From the NCBI RefSeq assembly GCF_030505615.1, contig NZ_CP129992.1, positions 1,054,001 through 1,118,000 of the forward strand: a stretch of 64,000 nucleotides of DNA. Direction: 5' to 3'. The number at the start of each line of letters is the position of its first letter. The first letter of the stretch is position 1. The stretch is from Salinibaculum rarum. Lineage in GTDB: Archaea > Halobacteriota > Halobacteria > Halobacteriales > Haloarculaceae. This document shows positions 51,849 to 63,418 of this stretch, piece after piece. The notes beneath the pieces were generated by a model, which did not search any database, was not told the origin of the DNA, and worked only from the letters and a program-made list of their open reading frames with translations. Position numbers and translations under genes: made by a program.

Positions 51849-52937
51849 ATGTCCGTCGCAGAGACGTATCGAGACACACTGCTTATCGAGATTATCGCAC
51901 AGAAGTTGGGATTCAATCGTCTCGCAGCGTGGCTTCTCGGGTCGGCCTCGTCTGGCCCGTATCTGTTCGTCGCCCTCGGACTGTTCGTCGAATACGGGAT
52001 ATTCGACGTGTACAACTACCTCGTGACCGACAAAAGCTCATTTATCACGACGCCGAACTCGCTGGCAATCCCGCTGATGACCGTCATCGGGCTCATCGGG
52101 CTCCGATACATCCACGACGAGTACGCCAAGGCTGTCGTCGGGATTGGTATCGAGGACACCCATCTGAGCCTCGACCAGAGCGTCCGGAGTGAGTTCGAGG
52201 GACTCGTTTCCTTCCGGGTGCGTCTCGGCGCCTACCTCGCCGCTCTGGTCGGCTACTACGCATTCGTGTCGCTGGTCATCGGGATTCCCGGCCTCATCGA
52301 GATTAGCGGCATCGGCCTCGTCGTGTACGGCCAACTGGTGACGTTTCCGCTGATTATCGTCCCCATCCTCACGGAACTCGCAATCACGTACATCGCCGTT
52401 CACCTTCTCGTCCCGCGGCGGCTCAAGCGGGCAGACATGGGTCTGTTCTTCTACGACCCACGGAATCTCGGCGGGTTTGGCCCGGTCGGGGAGTTGCTGA
52501 AGCGGTCGTACTACATCTACACTGCCATCCTGTTGCTGTGGTTTCTCCAGACTCACGCCCCGGTGCTTCTCTCAGGTGTCGTCGACTCACCGTATCCCGC
52601 GCCGGGGCCGATCTTCCAGGTCGTGCTTTCGGCGATCTGGCTCATCGGTGTGCTGACGATTGCGTACTCGATGTTCCGCGTGCACACGCTCATGAAATCG
52701 AAAAAGGAAGCGCGAATCAGCGCACTCGAAGACGAAATCAAGCGTCTCGTCAGGAATCCGTACGACGCCACCGCGACGAACATTACTGACCACGAACGGT
52801 ACGAGAACGCATAGACGAATCTCGAAGAGGTCAAACAGACCAAGACCTATCCGACCACGTTCACCATGTGGTCGCAGATATTCCTGAGCGTGCTCCTGCC
52901 CCAGGCGCTGAACATGGTCGTCCAGCTCCCACAGTAG
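51849..52937 (+). pseudogene. Multi-pass membrane protein interrupted by in-frame TAG
   Basis: ATG 51849 (MSVAETYRDTLLIEIIAQKL) is open for 321 codons to TAG at 52812-52814, but the same frame continues for 40 codons to TAG at 52935-52937. The 3' part encodes a helix YPTTFTMWSQIFLSVLLPQA that corresponds to the last membrane segment of the intact paralogue at 7953-9107 (its residues include DTSMLQEVLFALLLPYVTS). Across the rest the two share LxIE....LGF, GPYLF, F-DP and KEAxIxALxD. So the TAG seems to cut a conserved C-terminal helix. Either a recent nonsense mutation, a sequence error or a read-through stop. About six membrane helices remain before the stop. Confidence 0.7.
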
Positions 52938-53025
52938 TCGGTCGCTGGCTCACGGCGCGTGCGTACCGAACTCTCTCAATCGTATCCGAACTTTCACACC
53001 TTTGCTGCTGATACGCTGTCGGTAG

Positions 53026-53226
53026 ATGCGAGCAGCGATAGTGACTGGCGTGAAGGTCCTCGGAGTGCTGGCAATCGGCACACTCGTTGCCAATCTCGGA
53101 CTCGCGTTCGTTCCCCTTCGGGCGTCCGTTGAGTTCCTGTTGATGCGGGTCGTCATCCTAGGTCTATCGCTGGCCGTCGGCGTCGCTTCCGCACACAAGA
53201 TAGAAGAAATCGTCACCGGGCAGTAG
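53026..53226 (+). CDS. Small two-helix membrane protein, 66 aa
   Basis: MRAAIVTGVKVLGVLAIGTL starts a protein with two hydrophobic helices (residues about 6-30 and 35-55) and a short polar end KIEEIVTGQ. No family is recognised. It follows the interrupted membrane gene after 88 bases and precedes the methyltransferase by 74 bases, all on the same strand. A short, strongly hydrophobic composition supports a real gene. Confidence 0.6.
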   Translation: MRAAIVTGVKVLGVLAIGTLVANLGLAFVPLRASVEFLLMRVVILGLSLAVGVASAHKIEEIVTGQ

Positions 53227-53300
53227 CGGCGGTAACACCCGAGTGATGCACTCGGTGGCAAAGCCACGCTGTTTATGTCGTTTCCTTTGGCATCTCCTGT

Positions 53301-53894
53301 ATGGCTCGCTTTCAGAACACGGGACTGCCCGACTGGGACTGGTGGGGCAAACTGTGGCCGACGCCCGGCGAAACGCTCCGTCGACTCGGGCTCTCGACTG
53401 GAGACAGCCTCGCCGAGATTGGCAGCGGGAACGGCTACTTTGCACTCCCTGCTGCCCGCATCGTGGACCCTGCTCCCGTGTACGCAGTCGACATCGACCC
53501 CGAGTCGCTCGAGGAACTCGCCCATCTCGCCGACCAACACGACGTCGAGAACATCGTTTCCGTCGAGGGTGATGCCCGGTCGCTTGCGGGTCTTCTCCCC
53601 AAGACGGTCGACGTTGCGATGGTCGCGAATACGTTCCACGGCATCCAGAACCCCGCTGCGTTCGTCGACGACGTCGTTGCCATCCTCAACGACGGTGGGC
53701 GATTCATCATCGTCAACTGGTGCGACCGTCCCCGAGAGGAAACGACAGTCGCTGGCGAGCCACGAGGCCCACCGACCGACCTCCGCCTCTCCGCCGAGAC
53801 GACCCGTGACATCGTCGAGGAGGCAGCCGACCTCACACTGGCACGACGAATCGAGATACCCCCGTACCACTACGCGCTCATCTTCGAACGATAA
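53301..53894 (+). CDS. Class I SAM-dependent methyltransferase
   Basis: A 197-aa Rossmann methyltransferase. ATG 53301 gives MARFQNTGLPDWDWWGKLWP. The SAM-binding motif I is LAEIGSGNGYFALPAARI (residues about 37-54), motif II VYAVDIDPES, motif III EGDARSLAGLLPKTVDVAMV, and post-motif GGRFIIVNW. Trp-rich N-terminus with WDWWGKLWP is distinctive. Substrate cannot be told; a small-molecule or metalloid substrate is possible. A TATA-like GTTTATG lies about 30 bases before the start. Confidence 0.83.
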   Translation: MARFQNTGLPDWDWWGKLWPTPGETLRRLGLSTGDSLAEIGSGNGYFALPAARIVDPAPVYAVDIDPESLEELAHLADQHDVENIVSVEGDARSLAGLLPKTVDVAMVANTFHGIQNPAAFVDDVVAILNDGGRFIIVNWCDRPREETTVAGEPRGPPTDLRLSAETTRDIVEEAADLTLARRIEIPPYHYALIFER

Positions 53895-53951
53895 CTGCCG
53901 GCAGTTCTCCGTCACTTTGCCTTCGTGAGTTGTCGAAGGGGCGGCGCCCGA

Positions 53952-56189
<2,238 letters not shown>

Positions 56190-56301
56190 ATTGAACACTC
56201 TGAGGGGAAGAACCGTAAATCGCACTTGCACTGTCATCACTTGACGCGGGATGGGCCGGCGACACCAACCATTAAGCGCCTCGGTGTCCGACCGGTGGCC
56301 A

Positions 56302-57141
56302 ATGACCGACGTTGCGACGGCGTTCGTGCCGGGCCACATCACCGGATTCTTCACCAAAGACGCGGACCCGGACCCGACGAAAGCCGGCTCTCGCGGCGGG
56401 GGGCTGACACTCTCCGACGGCGTGACGGTGACGGTCCGGCCGAGTGACGACCCCGAGACGTATCTCGACGGCGACCCCGTCGAGATGGGGGCTGTCGACC
56501 GCGTCCTCGACGCCCTCGACGTCTCGGCGCAGGTTCGTGGGGTCACTGACCTCCCGCTTGGCTCCGGATTCGGCGTCTCCGGGGCGATGGCACTCGGGAC
56601 GGCACTCGCGGCCAACGATGCCTTCGAGCGAAAACTCTCCGAGCGGGAACTGACGACCATCGCACACGGCGCGGAAGTCCAGGCGGGGACCGGCCTCGGC
56701 GACGTGGTCGCACAGGCCCGCGGGGGCGCGCCGATTCGACTCGAACCGGGCGGGCCACAGGACAACGAACTCGACGGTATCCCCGCTCGCTCGCGCGTGG
56801 AGTATCACGTCATCGGGCAACTCTCGACGGACGATGTCCTGGCCGATGCTGGCGACAAGCTCACCCAGGCAGGGACTCGCGCGCTCTCGATGGTCGTCGG
56901 GGAGCCGACCCTCGAGACGTTCATGCGTGCCGCCCGGCAGTTCTCCCGGGAGGCCGACCTGATTACGCCCGACGTTCGAGAGGTCATCCTGGACGTCTCC
57001 GAGGCCGGCGGCACTGCCGCGATGGCGATGCTCGGCCGGACGGTCTTCGCGCTCGGGACCGGCCTCTCGGATGCCGGCTACGACCCCGATGTCTGCCGGA
57101 TTCACCCCTGTGGCGGGACACTCCAAGAGCCAGGCGAGTAG
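56302..57141 (+). CDS. Pantoate kinase (archaeal CoA pathway)
   Basis: A 279-aa GHMP-superfamily kinase from ATG 56302 ([20 protein letters not shown]). The opening V-P-G-H-I-T-G-F is the GHMP motif I region, the ATP loop is [17 protein letters not shown] (residues about 87-103), and motif III is near [16 protein letters not shown]. In archaea pantoate is phosphorylated first by this kinase, then joined to beta-alanine by phosphopantothenate synthetase, the gene located 1.1 kb downstream. It converges on the 349-aa membrane gene. Confidence 0.92.
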   Translation: MTDVATAFVPGHITGFFTKDADPDPTKAGSRGGGLTLSDGVTVTVRPSDDPETYLDGDPVEMGAVDRVLDALDVSAQVRGVTDLPLGSGFGVSGAMALGTALAANDAFERKLSERELTTIAHGAEVQAGTGLGDVVAQARGGAPIRLEPGGPQDNELDGIPARSRVEYHVIGQLSTDDVLADAGDKLTQAGTRALSMVVGEPTLETFMRAARQFSREADLITPDVREVILDVSEAGGTAAMAMLGRTVFALGTGLSDAGYDPDVCRIHPCGGTLQEPGE

Positions 57142-57153
57142 TCTCTCCCTCAC

Positions 57154-58203
57154 TCACTCGGTGTCGTCCCACTCGATTGTCTCCGAGCGGTCGGTCTCGC
57201 GGAGGACGAACGGCCCGATTGCCAGGGTTCGCTTGGCGATGGTCGCAATCCGCAACACGTAGGCGAGCAGGATGACGAAGGGGGCAAGCGCTATCGTCGT
57301 CGCAGCGCTGACCACCCAGACGAGGTTGTCGACGCCGAGCGTCGTACCGATGATAGTGCCTGGCGTGTCCAGAAAGAGGACGCCAGCGATAGCGACGACG
57401 AGCGCCGGGACGGCGGCATAGAGGATAGACCGTGAGAGGTTGATTAGCTCCCACTGGAAGTACAGCGTCTTGATGTGTTCGCGGGCCGGGCCGAACAACC
57501 GCAGTGTCTCGAGGAGGTCATCGAGTGCTTCGTCGGCGTCATCGGTGAGCACGTCCCCGTACTCCGTCTGGAGCCGCTTTCCCTCGTAAATCTTCCACGA
57601 GTAGTTGTAGTCGAGGGCTGCGTGGAGAACCTCGAAGGTTCCGAACTCGGCGTCGGCCAGGCGCTCGTTGACGTGTGCTGCGTTGGCTTCGAGCCCGTCG
57701 GTGTAGCTGTTGACATCTTTCCAGACGTCGCCGGTGTCCTCGACGGCTGTGGCGAGTGCGTCGGCCTGCGTTCGCGTCGCGTCGACGAGTGACTGGAGGA
57801 ACGCAGCGGGTTCCGGCGGACTCACGTTGGCATCGATGAGGTCGGCAGCGTCCGCACGAAACTGCATCGCCCCCTCCATGCGCTCGCGCTGGTCACCGGC
57901 CGCACCCAGTTCCTGTGAGATGACCAGTTGTGTGATAGTGACGACGAGCGTGACGCCGGTGATGATGGCGGTCACGAGTGCTTGAAACAGCGTCTCGTTT
58001 GGGTCTGACTGTCCCAGTACCCTGCGCAACGGGACCGGTGCGAACGCGCTAACGAGCACCAGGACACCGAAGAATCCGGCGAGGATGCCGGCAGTCACGA
58101 GCCATCGGTCGGCGTTCAGGAGCGCCCAGAGCTTCCAGCTACTCTCCGCCGCACGGCCACGCATCGTACCGGCATCGCCGCTCTCGGCCGCCGAGTCGGT
58201 CAT
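57154..58203 (-). CDS. Membrane protein of unknown function, 349 aa
   Basis: ATG 58203 gives MTDSAAESGDAGTMRGRAAE, then two helices near residues 35-110 (VTAGILAGFFGVLVLVSAFA, LVTAIITGVTLVVTITQLVI). A cytoplasmic helical domain of about 130 residues follows (NYSWKIYEGKRLQTEYGDVL, with ALDDLLETLRLFGPAREHIK). Two more helices near the C-terminus end the protein. No family is recognised. It sits on the opposite strand between the pantoate kinase and phosphopantothenate synthetase genes. The symmetric 2 + 2 helix layout may form an oligomeric membrane module; function unknown. Confidence 0.7.
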   Translation of the reverse strand: MTDSAAESGDAGTMRGRAAESSWKLWALLNADRWLVTAGILAGFFGVLVLVSAFAPVPLRRVLGQSDPNETLFQALVTAIITGVTLVVTITQLVISQELGAAGDQRERMEGAMQFRADAADLIDANVSPPEPAAFLQSLVDATRTQADALATAVEDTGDVWKDVNSYTDGLEANAAHVNERLADAEFGTFEVLHAALDYNYSWKIYEGKRLQTEYGDVLTDDADEALDDLLETLRLFGPAREHIKTLYFQWELINLSRSILYAAVPALVVAIAGVLFLDTPGTIIGTTLGVDNLVWVVSAATTIALAPFVILLAYVLRIATIAKRTLAIGPFVLRETDRSETIEWDDTE

Positions 58204-58280
58204 ACGCCCCCTACACGACCATGCGTGTTCAGCCTTGTTCATGCCAGTCTGCTTTTGCCGCTGGGTCCCCCACCCTCGGT

Positions 58281-59030
58281 ATGGACGACATCGACGTGCC
58301 GGAGAGTCACCCGCGCTACCAGTCGCTTCTGACGCGCCACCGCATCGAAGACGGGGTCGAGAAGGGCATCACGAGCCAGCAGGGACTCATCGCGCAGGGC
58401 CGGGGCGAAACCTTCGATTACCTCCTCGGTGAGGAGACGATTCCCAGCGCCGACGATGCGGCGCGTGCTGCCGCCGCCCACCTCCTGCTCGCTGACCATC
58501 CCGTCCTCTCGGTCAACGGCAACGTCGCAGCGCTGGTCCCCGGCGAGACGGTCGATCTCGCGGACGCGACCGGTGCCGACATCGAAGTCAACCTCTTCAA
58601 CCGCACCGAAGAGCGCATGCAGGCCATCGCCGACCACCTCCGGGCGCACGGTGCCGAGACCGTCAAGGGGCTGACTGCAGACGGACGGATTCCGGGACTG
58701 GACCACGAGCGCGCCAAAGTCGACGCCGACGGCATCGGGGCGGCCGACGTCGTGGTCGTGCCACTGGAAGACGGTGACCGCGCGGCGGCGCTCGCGGAGA
58801 TGGGCAAAACCGAAATCGTCGTCGACCTCAACCCGCTCTCGCGGTCGGCCGAGAGCGCGACGGTCCCGATAATCGACAACATCATCCGTGCACTGCCGAC
58901 CGTGACCGCCCACGCACGCGACCTCGCGGACGCAGACGAGTCGCAGTTGCGAGCAATCGTCGACGAGTTCGACCCCGAGGAAACGCGGGCCGCAGCAGAA
59001 GACGCGATTCGGTCGGGCGAACTGGCGTGA
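58281..59030 (+). CDS. 4-phosphopantoate-beta-alanine ligase (phosphopantothenate synthetase)
   Basis: A 249-aa archaeal enzyme joining 4-phosphopantoate to beta-alanine with ATP. Start at ATG 58281 (MDDIDVPESHPRYQSLLTRH). Family segments: SHPRYQSLLTRHRIEDGVEK, ITSQQGLIAQGRGETFDYLL, LSVNGNVAALVPGE, VDLNPLSRSAESATVPIIDN, and the ending DADESQLRAIVDEFDPEETR. Beta-alanine is supplied by MfnA and 4-phosphopantoate by pantoate kinase, both in this window. Length is normal. The gene is divergent from the 349-aa membrane gene. Confidence 0.93.
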   Translation: MDDIDVPESHPRYQSLLTRHRIEDGVEKGITSQQGLIAQGRGETFDYLLGEETIPSADDAARAAAAHLLLADHPVLSVNGNVAALVPGETVDLADATGADIEVNLFNRTEERMQAIADHLRAHGAETVKGLTADGRIPGLDHERAKVDADGIGAADVVVVPLEDGDRAAALAEMGKTEIVVDLNPLSRSAESATVPIIDNIIRALPTVTAHARDLADADESQLRAIVDEFDPEETRAAAEDAIRSGELA

Positions 59031-59099
59031 CACTCTCAGTCGCTCCGGTTTGACAGCGTCTCCCCGTGTCTTTACGGTCGCTCGGCCCCACTCACCGGT

Positions 59100-59747
59100 A
59101 TGAGCCTGCAGGTCGACGTCAGGAAACTTGACCTTTTCAACAAAATCTCCAAAGAGGGGTCACGGCGGGTGGCTGACAGCCTGAGCCAGATGACCGGTAT
59201 CGACGCCCGAATCCACGTCTCGATGCTCAACTTCCTCGCCATCGAGGACGTCAAGACCCACCTCGGTCACGAGAAGAAAGTCGGCATCCACGTCGAGTTG
59301 ACCGAGTCCCCACACGGCTACGTGCTCTTTATGCTGACACCTCGCGACAGCAAGCGCCTCGCCCAGCTCATGCTGCCGGGCGACGGCGGTGACACGGGGT
59401 CTGGCTTTACCGACATGGAGCGGTCGGCGATTCAGGAGATTGGAAACATCATGACCTCGGGGTACATCGACGGCTGGGCGAACGTCCTCGATACGACAAT
59501 CGACATGGGGACCCCGGAGTTTACCTTCGGACCGGCCCACAAAATCATCCAGAAGATGGGCGGGTGGCCCGACGAGGACATGGTCTTCGTCCTCGACTCG
59601 AAAATCGTCGCCGGCGGCGAGGACATAGACCTGACCGTCTACACCTTTCCGCGACTGCGCGAACTCGTCGACCTCGTCCAGAAAATCGACGTCGAGACCG
59701 ACATCGAGACCGATACTGTCGCCGACGAAAGTCTGACCAGCTACTGA
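59100..59747 (+). CDS. cheC: CheC-family chemotaxis phosphatase/adaptor
   Basis: A 215-aa CheC-like protein. ATG 59100 gives MSLQVDVRKLDLFNKISKEG. The CheC/CheX signature appears at MERSAIQEIGNIMTSGYIDG (residues about 103-122), with the Glu and Asn of E-x3-N needed for CheY-P dephosphorylation. The family's second, N-terminal copy is degenerate (EGSRRVADSLSQMTG), as in a single-active-site CheC. In haloarchaea CheC proteins act with CheD in archaellum control. No che or arl genes are adjacent; the C-terminal acidic tail VETDIETDTVADESLT is extra. The stop overlaps the convergent thiR gene by 7 bases. Confidence 0.88.
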   Translation: MSLQVDVRKLDLFNKISKEGSRRVADSLSQMTGIDARIHVSMLNFLAIEDVKTHLGHEKKVGIHVELTESPHGYVLFMLTPRDSKRLAQLMLPGDGGDTGSGFTDMERSAIQEIGNIMTSGYIDGWANVLDTTIDMGTPEFTFGPAHKIIQKMGGWPDEDMVFVLDSKIVAGGEDIDLTVYTFPRLRELVDLVQKIDVETDIETDTVADESLTSY

Positions 59748-60682
59748 CTGCCGTTCTCCGTTCCTGACGTTGCCTCGAGTAGCTCGATTGCGCGCTCGGC
59801 TGCTTCTGTCGCCGTCTCACCGAAGACGTACGTCACCGGCGGGATGCCGAAGGTTCCCTCGTGGTAGATGACCCGTGGGACCTCGCCGCGTTCGTCGAAT
59901 CGCTCGCGGAGTCGCCGGCCGCGATTCTCGTACCCGGCCTCGAACTGCAGTGGGTCGTAGCCCTGCTCGCGGGCGGCCACAAGGAGCCCGTCGGAGGTCG
60001 CGAGGTTCAGCGCGCCACGAACGTCGGGGTCTGTGCTCATCGCGGCCAGAATCGTCTCCGCGACACGCTGGGAGGCACCGAACTCCGAGTCAGCCGGCAC
60101 GATGACCCGCGACCCGACCGTCTGGAGGCGACCCGGTACCGCGGCCACGTCCGTCTCGTCTGTCGCACCCGGCACGGCAGTTCCCACGTTGGTGCCGACG
60201 TTGGGGATGTGGGCAGCGATACCGCGGGCGTTCGCCAGCCGACGTGACGCTCGGCGGACGGCGGCCAGTGCGGCACGTTCGGCCGCGACGGCGTCGTCGC
60301 TGCCGCGAACACAGAGGTCACAGCCGATGCCTTCGAGGGCAGGCATCTCTTCCTCGTGGACCGCACAGATGGGACCGCGGTCCTCGAACTCGCGAATCAG
60401 TGCCAGTAGCTCGCCGAGCGCTTCGTAGCCGTCCATCGACCCGGAGACGAAGCCGTCGGCGATCGTCTCGACGGTCGTCTGGAGGCGCTCGTCCTCGACG
60501 AACCGCTCTTCGACTGCGGTGTCGCCGCTGACGTACTGACTGACCGCCGCCTGACTCACGCCGAGATGGTCGGCAATCTCCTGCTGGGTGAGTCCACGGT
60601 CGTCCAGTTCGGCGGCGAGGACGACACGGACTGTCGGGAGGAACCGCTCGACGACGATTTCGCTCGGAAACCGCAGCGTCAT
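59741..60682 (-). CDS. thiR: ThiR-like HTH-ThiN repressor of thiamine genes
   Basis: A 313-aa regulator. The helix-turn-helix is TQQEIADHLGVSQAAVSQYV near residues 32-51. The second half (about 130-310) is a ThiN domain, with FGASQRVAETILAAM, ALNLATSDGLLVAAREQGYD and VIYHEGTFGIPPVTYVFGE. Between them are Cys residues with the CDLC pair (GIGCDLCVRG), a possible metal site. In Haloferax such a fusion, ThiR, represses thi4 and thiC in response to thiamine. Here it is divergent from thi4 with a 115-base shared region. Its own TATA-like element (TTATCA) lies about 24-30 bases upstream of the ATG, so the transcript is nearly leaderless. Confidence 0.88.
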   Translation of the reverse strand: MTLRFPSEIVVERFLPTVRVVLAAELDDRGLTQQEIADHLGVSQAAVSQYVSGDTAVEERFVEDERLQTTVETIADGFVSGSMDGYEALGELLALIREFEDRGPICAVHEEEMPALEGIGCDLCVRGSDDAVAAERAALAAVRRASRRLANARGIAAHIPNVGTNVGTAVPGATDETDVAAVPGRLQTVGSRVIVPADSEFGASQRVAETILAAMSTDPDVRGALNLATSDGLLVAAREQGYDPLQFEAGYENRGRRLRERFDERGEVPRVIYHEGTFGIPPVTYVFGETATEAAERAIELLEATSGTENGSQ

Positions 60683-60728
60683 GGCTACCGGTTCGGGCGG
60701 CCATGTGATAAGTCCATCCGACGACGCC

Positions 60729-60758
60729 GTACAACCGACTTGTACAGACTTATTATAA
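60729..60758 (+). promoter_or_regulatory. Candidate ThiR operator and TATA box of thi4
   Basis: GTACAA (60729-60734) and TTGTAC (60740-60745) form a perfect inverted repeat around CCGAC, a typical dimeric HTH half-site spacing. It ends 5 bases before TATTATAA (60751-60758), the TATA box of thi4, whose ATG is at 60798. The inverted repeat covers the BRE region, so a bound ThiR would block TFB/TBP. No other inverted repeat of this quality exists in the 115-base thiR-thi4 gap. Confidence 0.55.
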
Positions 60759-60770
60759 CGAAAGTGATAA

Positions 60771-61718
<948 letters not shown>

Positions 61719-61891
61719 AGCTCCAGTTTCTCCTCTCTGCCTCTCTTTTTGCTGTCGTCACACTCCGATAGACGCCTGTCGTCCCCCGCGCATAAATAGT
61801 GGGTATATGTCTACAACAATTGCGTACAGAGAAAAGAAATAATACTACGAGGCGCTATTGGTTGATAGACACTGTCTAAACATCTTCAAAG

Positions 61892-62398
61892 ATGAGCGAA
61901 ACCCAAACCAAAATGGCCGAGACCGAACTGGAGGGGGAGAGCGAGGCGGTACGGATGGTCCTCTGGACGCGCCGTCCAGTCTGTGGCCCACGGACGGACG
62001 TCATCGACCGCCTGAGTAGCATGCGCGCAGACGGGACAATCGGTTCCTTTACCGTCGAGACCTGGCCAGACGAGGTGGCAATCTCCGAACACACCGAACA
62101 CGCACGCGTCGTCGAAGTGTACAAAGAGTACCTGCTCTGGGCCGAGGAACACAACCTCTCGATTACGCCGCCGTTCGAGCGTCGGACTGCGACCTCACTC
62201 GTCGGGGGCACAGAGGACGTTCTCACGGTCCCGATTATGTGTCTGGCCGTCTACGACAACGGCCTCAGCGGTGTGTATCCCTGCACCAGCGAGCACCGAA
62301 CCTGGAGTGTCACCGATTACCTCGATGCCTACGAACGTGCCGGCGGTCGGCCGGCGACAGCCGAGAACGAGGTCGAATCCCCCGTCTACGAGAGCTGA
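61892..62398 (+). CDS. Haloarchaeal protein of unknown function, 168 aa
   Basis: ATG 61892 gives MSETQTKMAETELEGESEAV. After the short acidic N-terminus comes a domain with RMVLWTRRPVCGPRTDVIDR, DGTIGSFTVETWPDEVAISE and VPIMCLAVYDNGLSGVYPCT. The pattern 'WTRxPV...RLxxLxxxGxIxxFxVxTWP' is seen in a family of small haloarchaeal HTH-associated proteins, from memory. The A/T-rich 170 bases upstream (61790-61890) carry a TATA-like TAATAC. It might be a regulator, but no recognition helix is clear. Confidence 0.7.
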   Translation: MSETQTKMAETELEGESEAVRMVLWTRRPVCGPRTDVIDRLSSMRADGTIGSFTVETWPDEVAISEHTEHARVVEVYKEYLLWAEEHNLSITPPFERRTATSLVGGTEDVLTVPIMCLAVYDNGLSGVYPCTSEHRTWSVTDYLDAYERAGGRPATAENEVESPVYES

Positions 62399-62466
62399 AC
62401 CACACGACGACTTTTTCACACCTGTTAGGCATACGACTGGTGACTCTCGGCCCCCTATCTCCTGGT

Positions 62467-62577
62467 ATGGAACCAAGACTCATCACCGAAGGGGACGGCG
62501 ACGCAATCTTCCAGTCAGGGGCCAAAAGCGAGTGGCTCCGGACAGACACCGTGGTCGACCTCGCTGACTGGAACTGA
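62467..62577 (+). CDS. Very small haloarchaeal protein, 36 aa
   Basis: ATG 62467 opens MEPRLITEGDGDAIFQSGAK then SEWLRTDTVVDLADWN. The segment 'W-(I/L)-R-(T/S)-D-T-x-V-D-L' near the C-terminus recalls short haloarchaeal DUF7331-like proteins. It is spaced by 68 bases after the 168-aa gene and 55 bases before the DUF6775 gene, in the same direction, so it may belong to a short operon. Homology is weak because the protein is short. Confidence 0.5.
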   Translation: MEPRLITEGDGDAIFQSGAKSEWLRTDTVVDLADWN

Positions 62578-62632
62578 GGCGGACTGTCATCGAACCGAAA
62601 GCTGTTTTCGGCGTTTTGTTCCTAGGTTGGGT

Positions 62633-63418
62633 ATGACCACCGGAGCGGCCACGCCCGTCGACCGGGTGACGCTCTATCGTGCCCCCACGACCGAGGCAGA
62701 CGCCGACGGTATCGCCGAGTGGCTCCGCGACCGCATCGACGCGACTGTCGAAGTCCGGGACCGCTTTCTTTCCCGGTACGCCGACGACGACATCGCAGAG
62801 GAGTTCGCCGCAGCGCGCGTTCTCGACCCCTACGACCGCGAGACCGGCAACACGATGCTGGGTATCGTCCGCTACGAGGAACGCGCTCTCGAGAACCCCG
62901 AGCGTGCCGGCGGCGTCATCTACGACGGACTGCAGGTCCAGCAGATTCTGGGCCAGCGCATCCCCCAGCGCGAACGCAGTCTCGACCACCTCCACGTCCC
63001 CCTCCTCGACCGGGTCGTCGGGACGTGGGGCGACCACGACGGGCGCTGGCACAAGCGCGTGAACGTCCTCGGCCAGCCCGCGCTCGTCTCGGTGCCCGGC
63101 CTCTACGAGGCGCCCGCGAAACCCGAACAGTACTACAAAGAACAGCAAAAACACGCGATGCTCTCCGGGGATTCACCGCCGCGAGAAGTGCTCGAAAACG
63201 AAGTCGAGGGGGAGTTTCTCGTCGCCGACGACCCCCGGACGACCGAGGCGCTGTGTGGGTACGTCCTCCAGGCGTACCACTATCTCGCGACTGGCGAGTC
63301 GTTCTGCGACGACGCGGACTGTCGACTCCACAATCCACACCGCCAGCCGGGTGTCGTCGAGGCACAGCTCCGTGAACCGGAATTTTGCGATGCCCACGCC
63401 GAGGCGTACGGACCGTAG
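62633..63418 (+). CDS. DUF6775-type putative metallopeptidase
   Basis: A 261-aa protein. ATG 62633 (MTTGAATPVDRVTLYRAPTT). The C-terminal half matches the archaeal DUF6775 pattern: YDGLQVQQILGQRIPQRERS, LDHLHVPLLDRVVGTWGDHD with WHKRVNVLGQPALVSVPGL (metallopeptidase-like core), then YEAPAKPEQYYKEQQKHAML, VLQAYHYLATGESFC, and the Cys/His-rich ADCRLHNPHRQPGVVE near the end, likely a zinc site. The LHVPLLDR region lacks an obvious HExxH. The family resembles archaemetzincins in outline. No function has been shown for it. The methyltransferase gene converges with its stop. Confidence 0.75.
   Translation: MTTGAATPVDRVTLYRAPTTEADADGIAEWLRDRIDATVEVRDRFLSRYADDDIAEEFAAARVLDPYDRETGNTMLGIVRYEERALENPERAGGVIYDGLQVQQILGQRIPQRERSLDHLHVPLLDRVVGTWGDHDGRWHKRVNVLGQPALVSVPGLYEAPAKPEQYYKEQQKHAMLSGDSPPREVLENEVEGEFLVADDPRTTEALCGYVLQAYHYLATGESFCDDADCRLHNPHRQPGVVEAQLREPEFCDAHAEAYGP

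Noticed and set aside
61719-61891. A/T-rich segment before the 168-aa gene as possible small RNA or riboswitch
   Set aside because: No stable stem of more than five pairs and no known riboswitch motif; it is adequately explained as promoter and leader.
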